Both the position numbers and the translations under genes were made by a program. This document shows positions 1 to 7,580 of a stretch of DNA of 45,628 bases, piece by piece. Position 1 is the stretch's first letter; each line of letters begins with the position of its first letter. The DNA is from MGIIb-P sp963934015 (GTDB lineage: Archaea > Thermoplasmatota > Poseidoniia > Poseidoniales > Thalassarchaeaceae). The stretch spans positions 1 to 45,628 of the forward strand of contig CAWVWT010000015.1 of the NCBI GenBank assembly GCA_963934015.1, in the 5' to 3' direction. Under the pieces are notes generated by a model. It searched no databases. It saw nothing but the letters and a program-made list of their open reading frames with translations, and was not told the DNA's origin.

Positions 1-118
1 TTTCCTCGAGTTCCTCAAGGCTCCAGGACTTCTCATCCCCGGACATGGCTGCGATTTCTTCAGGGGTCATGCAATCTTTATGATACAAGCAGCCGATAAT
101 CCCATCGCAGGATTTCAT
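1..118 (-). CDS. partial CDS, unidentified (N-terminal 39 residues)
   Basis: An ATG at 118 on the minus strand opens a frame that stays open to the window edge, so only the first 39 residues are visible. The peptide begins MKSCDGIIGCLYHKDCMTPE and contains three cysteines in its first 16 residues, followed by an acidic helix-like stretch. Its ATG overlaps the TGA of the SDR gene (ATGA), which supports both the start and translational coupling behind that gene. I do not recognise the family. The cysteines could be metal ligands, but that is speculation from 39 residues. Confidence 0.55.
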   Translation of the reverse strand, partial: MKSCDGIIGCLYHKDCMTPEEIAAMSGDEKSWSLEELEE

Positions 119-1032
119 TTAGAATATTTCCGTTCTTTCAAATCGTTGTGATATTTCTGTCCGACTTCAGGACCTTTGTCATCCATCCATTTTCGGAAGG
201 AAATAACACCGAGCGGTTTCTCATCTGATGCCATCAAGCCCTGCATGAGTCCACGAATCTCAGCGCGAGTAATCACGAGATCTTTCAGGAATACACCCAT
301 GACTCTGCCCGCAATCCAACCCATGAGTGGCGGGATGGGCATGATGAGCCGTCGTCGGTTCATACTCCTCGCAATCAATTTGACAAAATCCTTGTATCGA
401 TATGTCTCTGGTCCGGTGACATCTTGTGTCACATCCTCATTTCCAGCGCCTAATTCAATCGCTACGCGCGCGACATCGCGTACGTGGACAGGTTGAATGA
501 GATAGTTCCCAAATCCGAATACACCGAACACGGGCATGGTTCGTAGCATCCAGGCGATGTTGTTGACCAGAATATTGCGTCCACCACCAAACAGAACAGT
601 CGGGCGGATGATGGCGTAGGATATACCACACTCTCGCAGTGATTTCTCACTCTCCACTTTGCCGACAAAGTAAGTCCACCCTGGTGCTTTTTCGGGATTG
701 GCTACACTGAAATGAACAACCCGCCGCACACCCGCTTCCTTGGCAGCCTCAAACAGAATCTTACAATTCTTTGTCGCAAGGTCGTGCTCGAAATTTTTAC
801 TCTGGTGGTTGTAGCGAACCCAGTAGGTGTTGTACAACACATCTGCGCCGCGAAGAGATTCAACCAATGCAAGACGGTCTTCAAAATTGAGTGGGTGAAC
901 CTCAACTTGACCATCGAAGGGGTCGTCTCGACCAACCGCATTGGTCAAAGTACGAACTTTCACACCTTGATCCAGAAGTTGATGGGCAATCCACCGTCCA
1001 GAGTATCCGAAGGCTCCAGTGACGACGTGCAT
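115..1032 (-). CDS. NAD(P)-binding SDR-fold protein (NDUFA9/NmrA-like atypical SDR)
   Basis: The 305-residue protein opens directly with a Rossmann strand and a TGAFGYSG dinucleotide-binding loop at residues 5-12, as in extended or atypical short-chain dehydrogenases. A YFVGK segment near residue 121 matches the YxxxK active-site pattern, and IRPTVLFG near 142 is the usual strand after it. The C-terminal third has two hydrophobic stretches (MPIPPLMGWIAGRVMGVFL) that may lie on a membrane, as in NDUFA9-like and NAD-epimerase-like proteins. The substrate cannot be told. The gene lies 48 bases downstream of the tRNA-Thr on the same strand and overlaps the next gene by 4 bases (ATGA). Oxidoreductase or epimerase fold is well supported; the exact reaction is not. 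Confidence 0.82.
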   Translation of the reverse strand: MHVVTGAFGYSGRWIAHQLLDQGVKVRTLTNAVGRDDPFDGQVEVHPLNFEDRLALVESLRGADVLYNTYWVRYNHQSKNFEHDLATKNCKILFEAAKEAGVRRVVHFSVANPEKAPGWTYFVGKVESEKSLRECGISYAIIRPTVLFGGGRNILVNNIAWMLRTMPVFGVFGFGNYLIQPVHVRDVARVAIELGAGNEDVTQDVTGPETYRYKDFVKLIARSMNRRRLIMPIPPLMGWIAGRVMGVFLKDLVITRAEIRGLMQGLMASDEKPLGVISFRKWMDDKGPEVGQKYHNDLKERKYSK

Positions 1033-1080
1033 AGGCTCCCCGTGCCTCCCTTAGAGCCACTGCTCAATAATGTTGATTGG

Positions 1081-1153
1081 AGCCAACAGAGAGATTCGAA
1101 CTCTCGGCCTGCTGATTACAAATCAGCTGCTCTACCAGCTAAGCTATGTTGGC
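1081..1153 (-). tRNA. tRNA-Thr (anticodon TGT)
   Basis: On the minus strand the sequence folds as a full cloverleaf of 73 bases including the discriminator. The acceptor stem is GCCAACA/TGTTGGC. The D arm is GCTTAGCTGGTAGAGC. The anticodon arm is GCTGA-TTTGTAA-TCAGC with anticodon TGT. The T arm is GAGAG-TTCGAAT-CTCTC. The discriminator is T (U), which fits archaeal tRNA-Thr. There is no intron and CCA is not encoded. It reads ACA codons, with wobble. It lies between the SDR gene downstream on the same strand and divergent folD. Confidence 0.97.
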
Positions 1154-1226
1154 GCTGTACCGGCGAGCCATCTTCCCTTCTTGAAGTCGCCGAAGGCTCA
1201 AGTGCGGGATACGCCCCCCCGCGGCC

Positions 1227-2087
1227 ATGGGCGCTATACGAATTGATGGCAATGCGTGTGGCGCTGCTGTTGAAGCCTCATTGGCTGAGCGGATTGCGTC
1301 TTTACCTTCACCACCACACTTGGCGGTCGTCATCGTTGGAAATGATCCTGCCTCACATGTCTATGTCGGTGCCAAAGAACGCGCGTGTGCGAGACTGGGT
1401 ATTCACAGTACGCGAATCGACATTGATGCGAATGCTGATTATTCCGAAGTCACTTCCACAGTTGAACGTCTCAACGCCGACCCCGATGTGAATGGTATTC
1501 TCGTTCAATCCCCACTTCCACATGGAATGGATGAAATTGCCATCACCGATCTCATCGATCCCGTGAAAGATGTTGATGGATTCCACGCCCAAAACCTTGG
1601 ACGCTTGGTTCAAGGCGATTCCAGTGGCCTTCTCCCGTGCACACCCGCGGGCGTGATGCGCATGTTGGAATGGGCCGGTGTCGATTTGAGCGGCAAGCGT
1701 GCTGTGGTTATTGGACGCAGTCGAATCGTCGGCATGCCACAATCGCTGTTACTGGCTCAGAAGGGCGCTGATGCTACGGTTACAATCGCCCACTCGCGTA
1801 CTGCAGACATGGCCTCACTGTGTCGTGAAGCAGATGTGATTATCGCCGCAGTGGGTCGTTCCGAAATGGTCACCGCAGATTGGATCAAACCTGGTGCGAC
1901 CGTGATTGACGTCGGTGTCAACCGTGTAAATGATGATTCAGAAAAGGGTTACCGATTGACCGGTGATGTTCACCCAGATGTTGGAAATGTTGCGGGTGCG
2001 CTTTCTCCCGTGCCTGGTGGCGTTGGCCCGATGACCATTGCCATGCTAATGTCAAATACAGTGCGAGCCACTGAGATGCAACAGTGA
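1227..2087 (+). CDS. folD: bifunctional methylenetetrahydrofolate dehydrogenase / methenyltetrahydrofolate cyclohydrolase
   Basis: FolD interconverts methylene-, methenyl- and formyl-tetrahydrofolate in the cytosol with NADP, supplying one-carbon units for purines. The 286 residues match the family length. Visible hallmarks are YVGAKERAC with the catalytic Lys at residue 50, GILVQSPLPHGMDE, DVDGFHAQNLGRL, LPCTPAGVMRML, the nucleotide-binding VVIGRSRIVGMP, and the C-terminal GDVHPDVGNVAG and PVPGGVGPMTIAML. The ATG at 1227 follows a GC-rich leader, and the protein begins slightly shorter than in bacteria. FolD is patchy in archaea and is usually read as acquired from bacteria. It is convergent with the sufT gene, 2 bases away. 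A predicted extension upstream in another frame is not real coding. Confidence 0.96.
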   Translation: MGAIRIDGNACGAAVEASLAERIASLPSPPHLAVVIVGNDPASHVYVGAKERACARLGIHSTRIDIDANADYSEVTSTVERLNADPDVNGILVQSPLPHGMDEIAITDLIDPVKDVDGFHAQNLGRLVQGDSSGLLPCTPAGVMRMLEWAGVDLSGKRAVVIGRSRIVGMPQSLLLAQKGADATVTIAHSRTADMASLCREADVIIAAVGRSEMVTADWIKPGATVIDVGVNRVNDDSEKGYRLTGDVHPDVGNVAGALSPVPGGVGPMTIAMLMSNTVRATEMQQ

Positions 2088-2089
2088 GT

Positions 2090-2395
2090 CTAGAACAGAC
2101 CCATGTCCATGAGTGCATCTTCGCTGGCGTGTTTTCGAGGATCCCACCGTGGTGACCATACTAGATTGATATGGACACTTTCCACGCCTTCTGCGGTGAG
2201 TGCCGCGCGATGTGCAGCGGCCATGATTTCAGGCGCAACAGGGCAACCAGGGCTTGTAAGCGTCATATCAACTTCAATATGGGTGTCCTCAAATCTGACA
2301 TCATAAATCAAGCCCAATTCAACGATACTAATCTCTAGTTCAGGGTCATCTACAATTTGCAGCGCATCCAAAACCGTCTGTTTGTCACTCATCAT
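2090..2395 (-). CDS. sufT: MIP18/DUF59-family Fe-S assembly factor (SufT-like)
   Basis: This 101-residue protein has the DUF59 (MIP18/PaaD) core: VDDPELEISIVELGLIYDV near residues 15-33 and TSPGCPVAPE with the conserved Cys at about residue 51. Family members mature or deliver Fe-S clusters, and SufT homologues lie in SUF operons. It is the last gene of the sufS-sufE-sufT run. Its ATG overlaps the sufE TGA, and a second in-frame ATG follows at once, so the start is 2395 or 2392. The C-terminus has the WSPRWDP motif typical of PaaD-like proteins. Its role in cluster transfer is inferred from family and context. Confidence 0.9.
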   Translation of the reverse strand: MMSDKQTVLDALQIVDDPELEISIVELGLIYDVRFEDTHIEVDMTLTSPGCPVAPEIMAAAHRAALTAEGVESVHINLVWSPRWDPRKHASEDALMDMGLF

Positions 2396-2811
2396 ACATT
2401 CCCCGCTAACGAACGTGCCTCGCCTTGGACCCGTTTGAACATATTGAGGAACCCGTTTGAACGACTGGGGGTCAGGGAGGCCTTGAGTCCCATCTCATCA
2501 ACAAAGGTCGGCTCTATTTCTGCAACTTCTTGTGGTGGACGGCCATTGACCGCCAAGCAAGTGATTGCCATCAGCCCCTGAACGATTTGAGCATCTGCCC
2601 CACCTCGCATGTAGAATAGTCCGTCTTCGAGGTGACATAATACGTGAGCTTGCGATTGGCAGCCATGAATTCTGTTGTCATCATTCCATTCATCGATGGG
2701 CAACTGATTGACCTCTGAAGCCCATTCAAACAGCATTTCATACCGCTCCATCGGATCAAAGACATCCGAAAATTCGTCAATTGCCACTTGCAAGGCTTGC
2801 GGCCATGTCAT
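2392..2811 (-). CDS. sufE: SufE-type cysteine desulfuration accessory protein
   Basis: SufE accepts persulfide sulfur from SufS and passes it to SufB. The frame is open further upstream, but the credible start is ATG 2811 (MTWPQALQ), four bases past the sufS stop, giving 139 residues, the normal SufE size. The N-terminal helices (YEMLFEWASEVNQLP) and the loop NRIHGCQSQAHV, with acceptor Cys near residue 51, are diagnostic. So are the Gln/Gly pattern after it and the GLMAITCLAVNGRPPQEV helix. SufE is uncommon in archaea, so its presence next to SufS suggests the pair was acquired together. The C-terminus contains a LTPSRSNGFLNMFKRV helix, as in SufE proteins. Confidence 0.93.
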   Translation of the reverse strand: MTWPQALQVAIDEFSDVFDPMERYEMLFEWASEVNQLPIDEWNDDNRIHGCQSQAHVLCHLEDGLFYMRGGADAQIVQGLMAITCLAVNGRPPQEVAEIEPTFVDEMGLKASLTPSRSNGFLNMFKRVQGEARSLAGNV

Positions 2812-2815
2812 ATTC

Positions 2816-4045
2816 TCACCCACCAAATTTTTCGACAATATACCGAAGATGTTCGATAAATGCAACCGCTTCCGCCTTTGTGTTGTAAAGATAGAATGAG
2901 ACGCGATTGGTGCTGGTGACGCCATAGGCATTCAGCAAAGGTTGTGCACAGTGGTGCCCGGTTCGCATGGCAAAGCCACCAGCATCCATGAATCTAGCCA
3001 AATCCTCAGCATGGATGGAATCGTGCAAAAATGAGACGACACCGCTGCCACTTGGAATCGAATGGTCACCATAGACCGTGATACCTTGGACTGATTTCAA
3101 TTCAGATGCGGTGTACATTGCCAACCCTCGAATATGGGAATGTACCTCTTCCATATCGAAGTTTGAAAGATATTCAACCGCAGCAGCGAATCCAATGGTT
3201 TCAGCGATCTTTGGCGTCCCGGCTTCGAATTTTTGCGGTCCACTGGCGAAGGTTGATTTTTCCATCGTGACGGTTTCAATCATGTCACCTCCTGACATGA
3301 ATGGTTCCATCTCTTCGATACATTCCGTGGTGGCCAACAGGCATCCAATTCCAGTAGGGCCACACATTTTGTGGCCACTGATGGCGACAAAATCTGCACC
3401 CATTGTGGTGAAATCAAGTCGTTCATGTGGGGCAGCCTGAGCTGCATCAATCAGAACCTTGGCACCACAGTGATGCGATTGGGTGATGATGTCTGCAACA
3501 GGATTGGCCACACCCAGTACATTTGAGGTGTGGACTACACAAACCAATCGTGAACCCGGAAGAGATGCTGCGAAAATATCCATGTCAAGTGTATCGTTTT
3601 CCGTGTCGATGGGCACGACGCGAATCTCGATTCCCTTCTCTTCAGCCAACAATTGCCAAGGTACGATGTCCGCATGATGTTCCATCTCAGTGATGACGAC
3701 AGCATCCCCGGCATTGAGATTTGAACGCGCCCAACCCCAAGCAACCAAATTGATCGCTTCGGTGGTACCACTGGTGAAAATCAGATTATCCCTAGTGGTG
3801 CCAAACCAAGCAGCCAATGTGTCACGGGCAGCCTCATATTGTTCGGTTGCTTCTGCTGCTAAAGTGTGGACTGCGCGGTGAACATTAGCATTTGAGTGCT
3901 CGTAATAATGAGTCATCGCATTGATGACCGATTGCGGTTTTTGGGTAGTGGCCGCATTGTCGAGATAGACCAGGTCCTTACCGCCTGACACCTTTCGAGA
4001 CAGGATTGGGAAGTCAGCACGAATCGCATCAAGGTCCAGTGACAT
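2816..4045 (-). CDS. sufS: cysteine desulfurase, SufS type (group II)
   Basis: This PLP enzyme removes sulfur from cysteine as an enzyme persulfide for Fe-S assembly. The 409 residues show YLDNAATTQKP (28-38), NVHRAVHTL, the cofactor loop TSGTTEAIN (91-99), the Asp of DAAQAAPH (200 onward), Schiff-base Lys226 in SGHKMCGPTGIG, and the persulfide Cys366 in RTGHHCAQP. The short RTGHHCAQP loop and adjacent SufE mark the SUF-type enzyme rather than the IscS/NifS type. It starts at ATG 4045, behind a 150-base gap that holds a palindrome and a TATA-like box. It is therefore probably transcribed separately from sufCBD. Confidence 0.97.
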   Translation of the reverse strand: MSLDLDAIRADFPILSRKVSGGKDLVYLDNAATTQKPQSVINAMTHYYEHSNANVHRAVHTLAAEATEQYEAARDTLAAWFGTTRDNLIFTSGTTEAINLVAWGWARSNLNAGDAVVITEMEHHADIVPWQLLAEEKGIEIRVVPIDTENDTLDMDIFAASLPGSRLVCVVHTSNVLGVANPVADIITQSHHCGAKVLIDAAQAAPHERLDFTTMGADFVAISGHKMCGPTGIGCLLATTECIEEMEPFMSGGDMIETVTMEKSTFASGPQKFEAGTPKIAETIGFAAAVEYLSNFDMEEVHSHIRGLAMYTASELKSVQGITVYGDHSIPSGSGVVSFLHDSIHAEDLARFMDAGGFAMRTGHHCAQPLLNAYGVTSTNRVSFYLYNTKAEAVAFIEHLRYIVEKFGG

Positions 4046-4107
4046 GTATCTTCCTCACCCTCAGGGACATACCCCCCTCATATCAATGAATGTGAAAATC
4101 GAAATCT

Positions 4108-4126
4108 ACCAATACTGTGTATTGGT
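4108..4126. promoter_or_regulatory. perfect 19-bp palindrome, candidate operator of sufS-sufE-sufT
   Basis: ACCAATAC-TGT-GTATTGGT is a perfect inverted repeat with 8-base arms and a 3-base centre. It sits 63-81 bases before the sufS start, directly downstream of a TATA-like GGATATAGG on the minus strand. That is where a repressor would block initiation. It is not the SufR pattern (CAAC-N6-GTTG) nor a classic DtxR/IdeR box, so the regulator is unknown. It could also form an RNA hairpin. Confidence 0.55.
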
Positions 4127-4135
4127 CCTATATCC
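4127..4135 (-). promoter_or_regulatory. candidate TATA box for sufS
   Basis: Read on the minus strand this is GGATATAGG, the best TATA-like element in the 150-base sufD-sufS gap. Archaeal initiation about 25 bases downstream would fall near 4106, at the edge of the palindrome. This would give a 5' leader of about 60 bases. It is a visual match only. Confidence 0.3.
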
Positions 4136-4195
4136 ATCTGCATGCTAGGTGTGATATTCATCTGGTCACGACAAAATCGGCCTATTGAACAATAA

Positions 4196-5293
4196 TTAGA
4201 GGTCCTTAGCCAGATCTCTGGTCAAGATATTCAGCAGATGCTCATGAACGGCGTCACTACCCATGTCGGTCAAGGTTGCATTTAGGAAAGCAGCGACCAG
4301 CACGTCTCTCGCTTCACCTTCACTGAATCCTCGTGTTTTGAGATAGAACATTTGGTCATCATCAACTGGACCATTGGCGGTTCCGTGCCCACATCCTACG
4401 ACATCATTCTCACTGACCTCAAGTTCTGGGATACTGTCCGCTTCGGCATCTTTGCTCAAGAGTAGATTATGGAACAATTGACCAGCATCCGCACCCTTGG
4501 CTCCAGCTTCAATCCGTAGCATCCCGGTTCCGATGGTACGCGATTTACCTGAACAGGCACTGTGCCAATCCAATCGGCTGTATGTTCGAGGGGCGAGGTG
4601 AAGGATTTCCACATGGTGGTCATTGTGCATTCCATCTAGGGACAGAATACTGCCGTTGACCTTGAGGGAGGCACCAATTTGGTTCATGGTGTAACGTAAA
4701 TCAGCCTTGCATCGACTGGACCCTGACCCAATCGATCCACTGCGAATTTGCGAATCGCGACCCAGATGTATTCCATCGGTTCGTAAGAGCCGTCCATCGC
4801 CCATGTGATTGATGACGATGTCATTCACGTGGGATCCATTGCCAAATATGCCCTGACGAAGGATGCCAGCCCATGCGGCATCTCCAGAGATTCGGGTGAT
4901 GAGTTCCAGTTCCGCCATATCCCCAATATCCAATAGGAGATGAAGGGCCGAAATGTCTCCTTGACACTCGATATTCAGCAATACAGGTTGACTGGGCCTC
5001 GCGTTTCTAGCCACGCGAAGAACGACAGTATTTCCAGCAGACAATGCTTGGATGAACTGTGTACTTACATCCTCCTTCCCATTGATGCAGAGTCGTTCCA
5101 AATCTTCGGGGGTGGCCACTTCCAGAGATACCCCACCTGGTTCTGTTGAACCGTCCAAAGAGGTCAGATCGATGATGGTACCCCGCGCTTCAGGAACTTC
5201 AGAAACTTTTCCGCTTGGATGAATCCGATGCCATGGCGTGTATCGCCACAAATGGTCAGCCCTATCGGGTATTTCAAGTTCAGAGTAAGTCAT
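4196..5293 (-). CDS. sufD: SufD, Fe-S scaffold subunit
   Basis: SufD forms the SufBC2D scaffold with SufB and SufC. The 365 residues start with the family N-terminal helix ending DRADHLWRYTPWHRI. They continue into the right-handed beta-helix core (for example ELELITRISGDAAW and HNDHHVEILHLAPRTYSRL). They end with the signature CGHGTANGPVDDDQMFYLKT and RGFSEGEARDVLVAAF, the region contacting SufC. The conserved His of CGHG, important for iron entry in E. coli SufD, is present. It lies 15 bases after sufB in the sufC-sufB-sufD order found in many archaea and bacteria. Confidence 0.95.
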   Translation of the reverse strand: MTYSELEIPDRADHLWRYTPWHRIHPSGKVSEVPEARGTIIDLTSLDGSTEPGGVSLEVATPEDLERLCINGKEDVSTQFIQALSAGNTVVLRVARNARPSQPVLLNIECQGDISALHLLLDIGDMAELELITRISGDAAWAGILRQGIFGNGSHVNDIVINHMGDGRLLRTDGIHLGRDSQIRSGSIGSGSSRCKADLRYTMNQIGASLKVNGSILSLDGMHNDHHVEILHLAPRTYSRLDWHSACSGKSRTIGTGMLRIEAGAKGADAGQLFHNLLLSKDAEADSIPELEVSENDVVGCGHGTANGPVDDDQMFYLKTRGFSEGEARDVLVAAFLNATLTDMGSDAVHEHLLNILTRDLAKDL

Positions 5294-5308
5294 GTAAGCA
5301 ACCTCTGA

Positions 5309-6739
5309 CTAACCGATACTTCCTTCCATCTCTAGGGCCATCAAATTGTTCAGTTCGACGGCATACTCCATCGGTAATTCGCGGGTGAATGGCTCAAAGA
5401 ATCCGTTGACAATCAAGGCCAATGCTTCTAGTTCAGAATGTCCACGTGACATCAGATAGAACACCTGATCATCGCTCACCTTGGAGACGCTTGCTTCGTG
5501 TTCAGAGCGGCAGGTAGGATTGGCAATTTCCATCGTTGGATAAGTGTCGCTTCGAGATTCTTCGTCGAGGATTAATGCATCACAGACAACGTTGACTTTG
5601 CAGTTCTCCGCCTTCTTTGCGACTTGGACCATCCCTCGATATGATCCACGACCACCATTCTTTGTGATGGATTTGGAGAGAATCTTACTGGTTGTGTTGC
5701 TGGCGAGGTGGTGCACCTTCGCCCCGGCGTCCTGATGCATTCCTTCACCGGCGTAGGCTACTGAGATGACTTCGCCGTGGGCACCTTCGCCCTTCAGAAT
5801 GATGGCCGGATACTTCATCGTGAGTTTCGATCCGACATTGGCATCAACCCATTCGATGGTTGAATTCTCATGTGCGACACCCCGCTTGGTGACCAAGTTG
5901 TAGACATTGTCCGACCAGTTCTGAATGGTGGTGTAGCGGATGTATGCGCCGGGCATTGCAATCAATTCCACAACGGCGCTGTGCAACGAATCTGTTGAGT
6001 AGGTAGGCGCCGAGCAGCCCTCGATGTATGACACGGACGAGCCCTCTTCCGCAACTATCAGGGTGCGCTCAAACTGCCCCATATTCTCCGAGTTGATTCG
6101 GAAGTAGGCTTGGACTGGCAACTCGACGTGAACTCCCTTTGGAACGTAGAGGAAGGAGCCGCCGGACCAGACCGCGGTGTTGAGGGCGCTGAACTTGTTG
6201 TCTTGGTAGGGGATGATGCTGCAGAAGTACTTCTTGACGATTTCCGGATACTCTCTCAGGCCTGCGTCCATGTCGAGGAAAATGACTCCCTGAGACTCCA
6301 GGTCTTCCCGGATGCTGTGGTATATTGTTTCACTTTCGTACTGAGCGGTTACGCCACCGAGCCACTTTTGCTCTGCATCGGGGATTCCGAGCCGTTCAAA
6401 GGTGTTCTTGATGTCTTCTGGGACTTCTCCCCAATCTTCTTTTGTCCCATCACCCGACCGCAGGAAGTAGCAGATTTTGTCGAATTCGATTGAGTTGAGT
6501 AACTCTGTAGAGCCCCAAGTCGGCATCGGTCGCTCCATGAAGTGGTGGTACGCCTTCACTCGGATGTCGGTCATCCACTCCGGCTCGCCTTTGAGTTCCG
6601 AGATGTCGCGGACGACTTGTTCTGACAAGCCGGCGTCGAATCGGACGGTCGCCTGTTCCGGATCGTGCCAGCCGGCCTTGTAGTCGCCAACCGCCTCTCG
6701 TGCATCGCTGCTCACGCTGAAGCCCCCTGTTCTAGCCAT
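5309..6739 (-). CDS. sufB: SufB, Fe-S scaffold subunit
   Basis: SufB builds the nascent cluster with SufD. The 476 residues include the N-terminal GEPEWMTDIRVKAYHHF, the central VPKGVHVELPVQAYFRIN, EGCSAPTYSTDSLHSAVVEL with a conserved Cys, and the C-terminal SEHEASVSKVSDDQVFYLMS and RGHSELEALALIVNGFFEP. The ATG at 6739 overlaps sufC by 28 bases. An in-frame GTG at 6715 overlaps the sufC stop as GTGA, the coupling pattern seen elsewhere in the window, and is an equally good start that would remove eight residues. The 5' half has a much higher GC content than the 3' half. Confidence 0.96.
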   Translation of the reverse strand: MARTGGFSVSSDAREAVGDYKAGWHDPEQATVRFDAGLSEQVVRDISELKGEPEWMTDIRVKAYHHFMERPMPTWGSTELLNSIEFDKICYFLRSGDGTKEDWGEVPEDIKNTFERLGIPDAEQKWLGGVTAQYESETIYHSIREDLESQGVIFLDMDAGLREYPEIVKKYFCSIIPYQDNKFSALNTAVWSGGSFLYVPKGVHVELPVQAYFRINSENMGQFERTLIVAEEGSSVSYIEGCSAPTYSTDSLHSAVVELIAMPGAYIRYTTIQNWSDNVYNLVTKRGVAHENSTIEWVDANVGSKLTMKYPAIILKGEGAHGEVISVAYAGEGMHQDAGAKVHHLASNTTSKILSKSITKNGGRGSYRGMVQVAKKAENCKVNVVCDALILDEESRSDTYPTMEIANPTCRSEHEASVSKVSDDQVFYLMSRGHSELEALALIVNGFFEPFTRELPMEYAVELNNLMALEMEGSIG

Positions 6740-7467
6740 TCGTAGCCACGGTTCTCCAATGTTTCGGCAAGTTCGTAGCCGCCGCTGGCTACTATTCGAC
6801 CATCGATGAGCACATGGACATGGTCCGGCTTGACATGCTCCAGAATGCGTTGGTAGTGGGTGATGATGAGGCAGGCGGCGTTCTCGACCGAGGCGTTGAT
6901 CCCGTCGGAGACGGTGCGCATGGCGTCGATGTCGAGGCCGGAGTCGGTTTCGTCGAGGATTGCGATTCTCGGCTTCATCAGCATCAGTTGAAGGATCTCG
7001 AAGCGCTTCTTCTCGCCTCCGCTGAAGCCGTCGTTGACATAGCGTCCGAGGAACTTCTTGTCGATGTTGAGCGCCTCCATGGCAGCGTTCAGTTCAGCGC
7101 GGAACTCACGCGCCGAGGGTGCGTCATCTCCTTGAACAGCTTGAACCGACTTGCGAAGGAAGTTGCCCACTTTCAGTCCGGGTACAGACTGTGGATACTG
7201 GAATGAGAGGAAGACGCCTGCACGGGCTCTCTCCCAAGGTTCCATCTCCGTCAGATCTTCTCCAAAGTATTCGATAGTCCCCTTTGTAATTTCATAGTCG
7301 GGGTGCCCCATGAGGACATTTGCTAGAGTCGATTTCCCACTTCCGTTTCGACCCATCAAGGCGTGAATTTCACCCGCGTGAATTTCTAGATCCACGCCAC
7401 GAAGAATTTCCGTATCGCCAATGGAAACATGAAGATTTGAGACTCGTATAATATTTTCACCAGACAT
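6712..7467 (-). CDS. sufC: SufC, Fe-S assembly ABC ATPase
   Basis: SufC is the cytosolic ABC-type ATPase that drives the SufBCD scaffold; it is not a transporter. Start ATG 7467 (MSGENIIRVSNLHV) gives the normal 251 residues. The frame is open further upstream to 7566 but that part is leader. Walker A is GRNGSGKST (residues 39-47), the Q-loop is SFQYPQSVPG, the signature is FSGGEKKRFEILQ, and Walker B is RIAILDETDSGLD, the SufC-specific variant with ETDSGLD. It is the first gene of the sufCBD run, divergent from the NifU-domain gene across 113 bases. Confidence 0.97.
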   Translation of the reverse strand: MSGENIIRVSNLHVSIGDTEILRGVDLEIHAGEIHALMGRNGSGKSTLANVLMGHPDYEITKGTIEYFGEDLTEMEPWERARAGVFLSFQYPQSVPGLKVGNFLRKSVQAVQGDDAPSAREFRAELNAAMEALNIDKKFLGRYVNDGFSGGEKKRFEILQLMLMKPRIAILDETDSGLDIDAMRTVSDGINASVENAACLIITHYQRILEHVKPDHVHVLIDGRIVASGGYELAETLENRGYEWLEQGASA

Positions 7468-7495
7468 GTCGTAAACCTCTTGTTTAGAGCGGCCC

Positions 7496-7512
7496 GTTGA
7501 TGCTTTATCAAC
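7496..7512. promoter_or_regulatory. inverted repeat in the sufC / NifU-domain divergent promoter region
   Basis: GTTGAT-GCTTT-ATCAAC has perfect 6-base arms about a 5-base centre, 29-45 bases before the sufC start. The same gap also holds GACTT-AG-AAGTC at 7550-7561 near the NifU-domain start. Either could be a regulator site for the divergent pair. Neither resembles the sufS palindrome. Confidence 0.3.
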
Positions 7513-7580
7513 CCGTCTCTTAGACTTCCACGCACAATGAATGCGGTCAGACTTAGAAGTCAGCAAAGACTGCGCGTATC

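Noticed and set aside
1154..1226. A clear TATA box for the tRNA or folD in this GC-rich gap
   Set aside because: No convincing TATA-like element is visible; a promoter must exist but I cannot place it.
712..1491. A 259-residue plus-strand frame covering the SDR gene, the tRNA and the 5' part of folD
   Set aside because: It crosses a tRNA and two well-supported genes and has no recognisable protein features.
7468..7566. N-terminal extension of SufC
   Set aside because: SufC proteins start at the MSGEN-like position; the extra 33 residues lie in the divergent promoter region.
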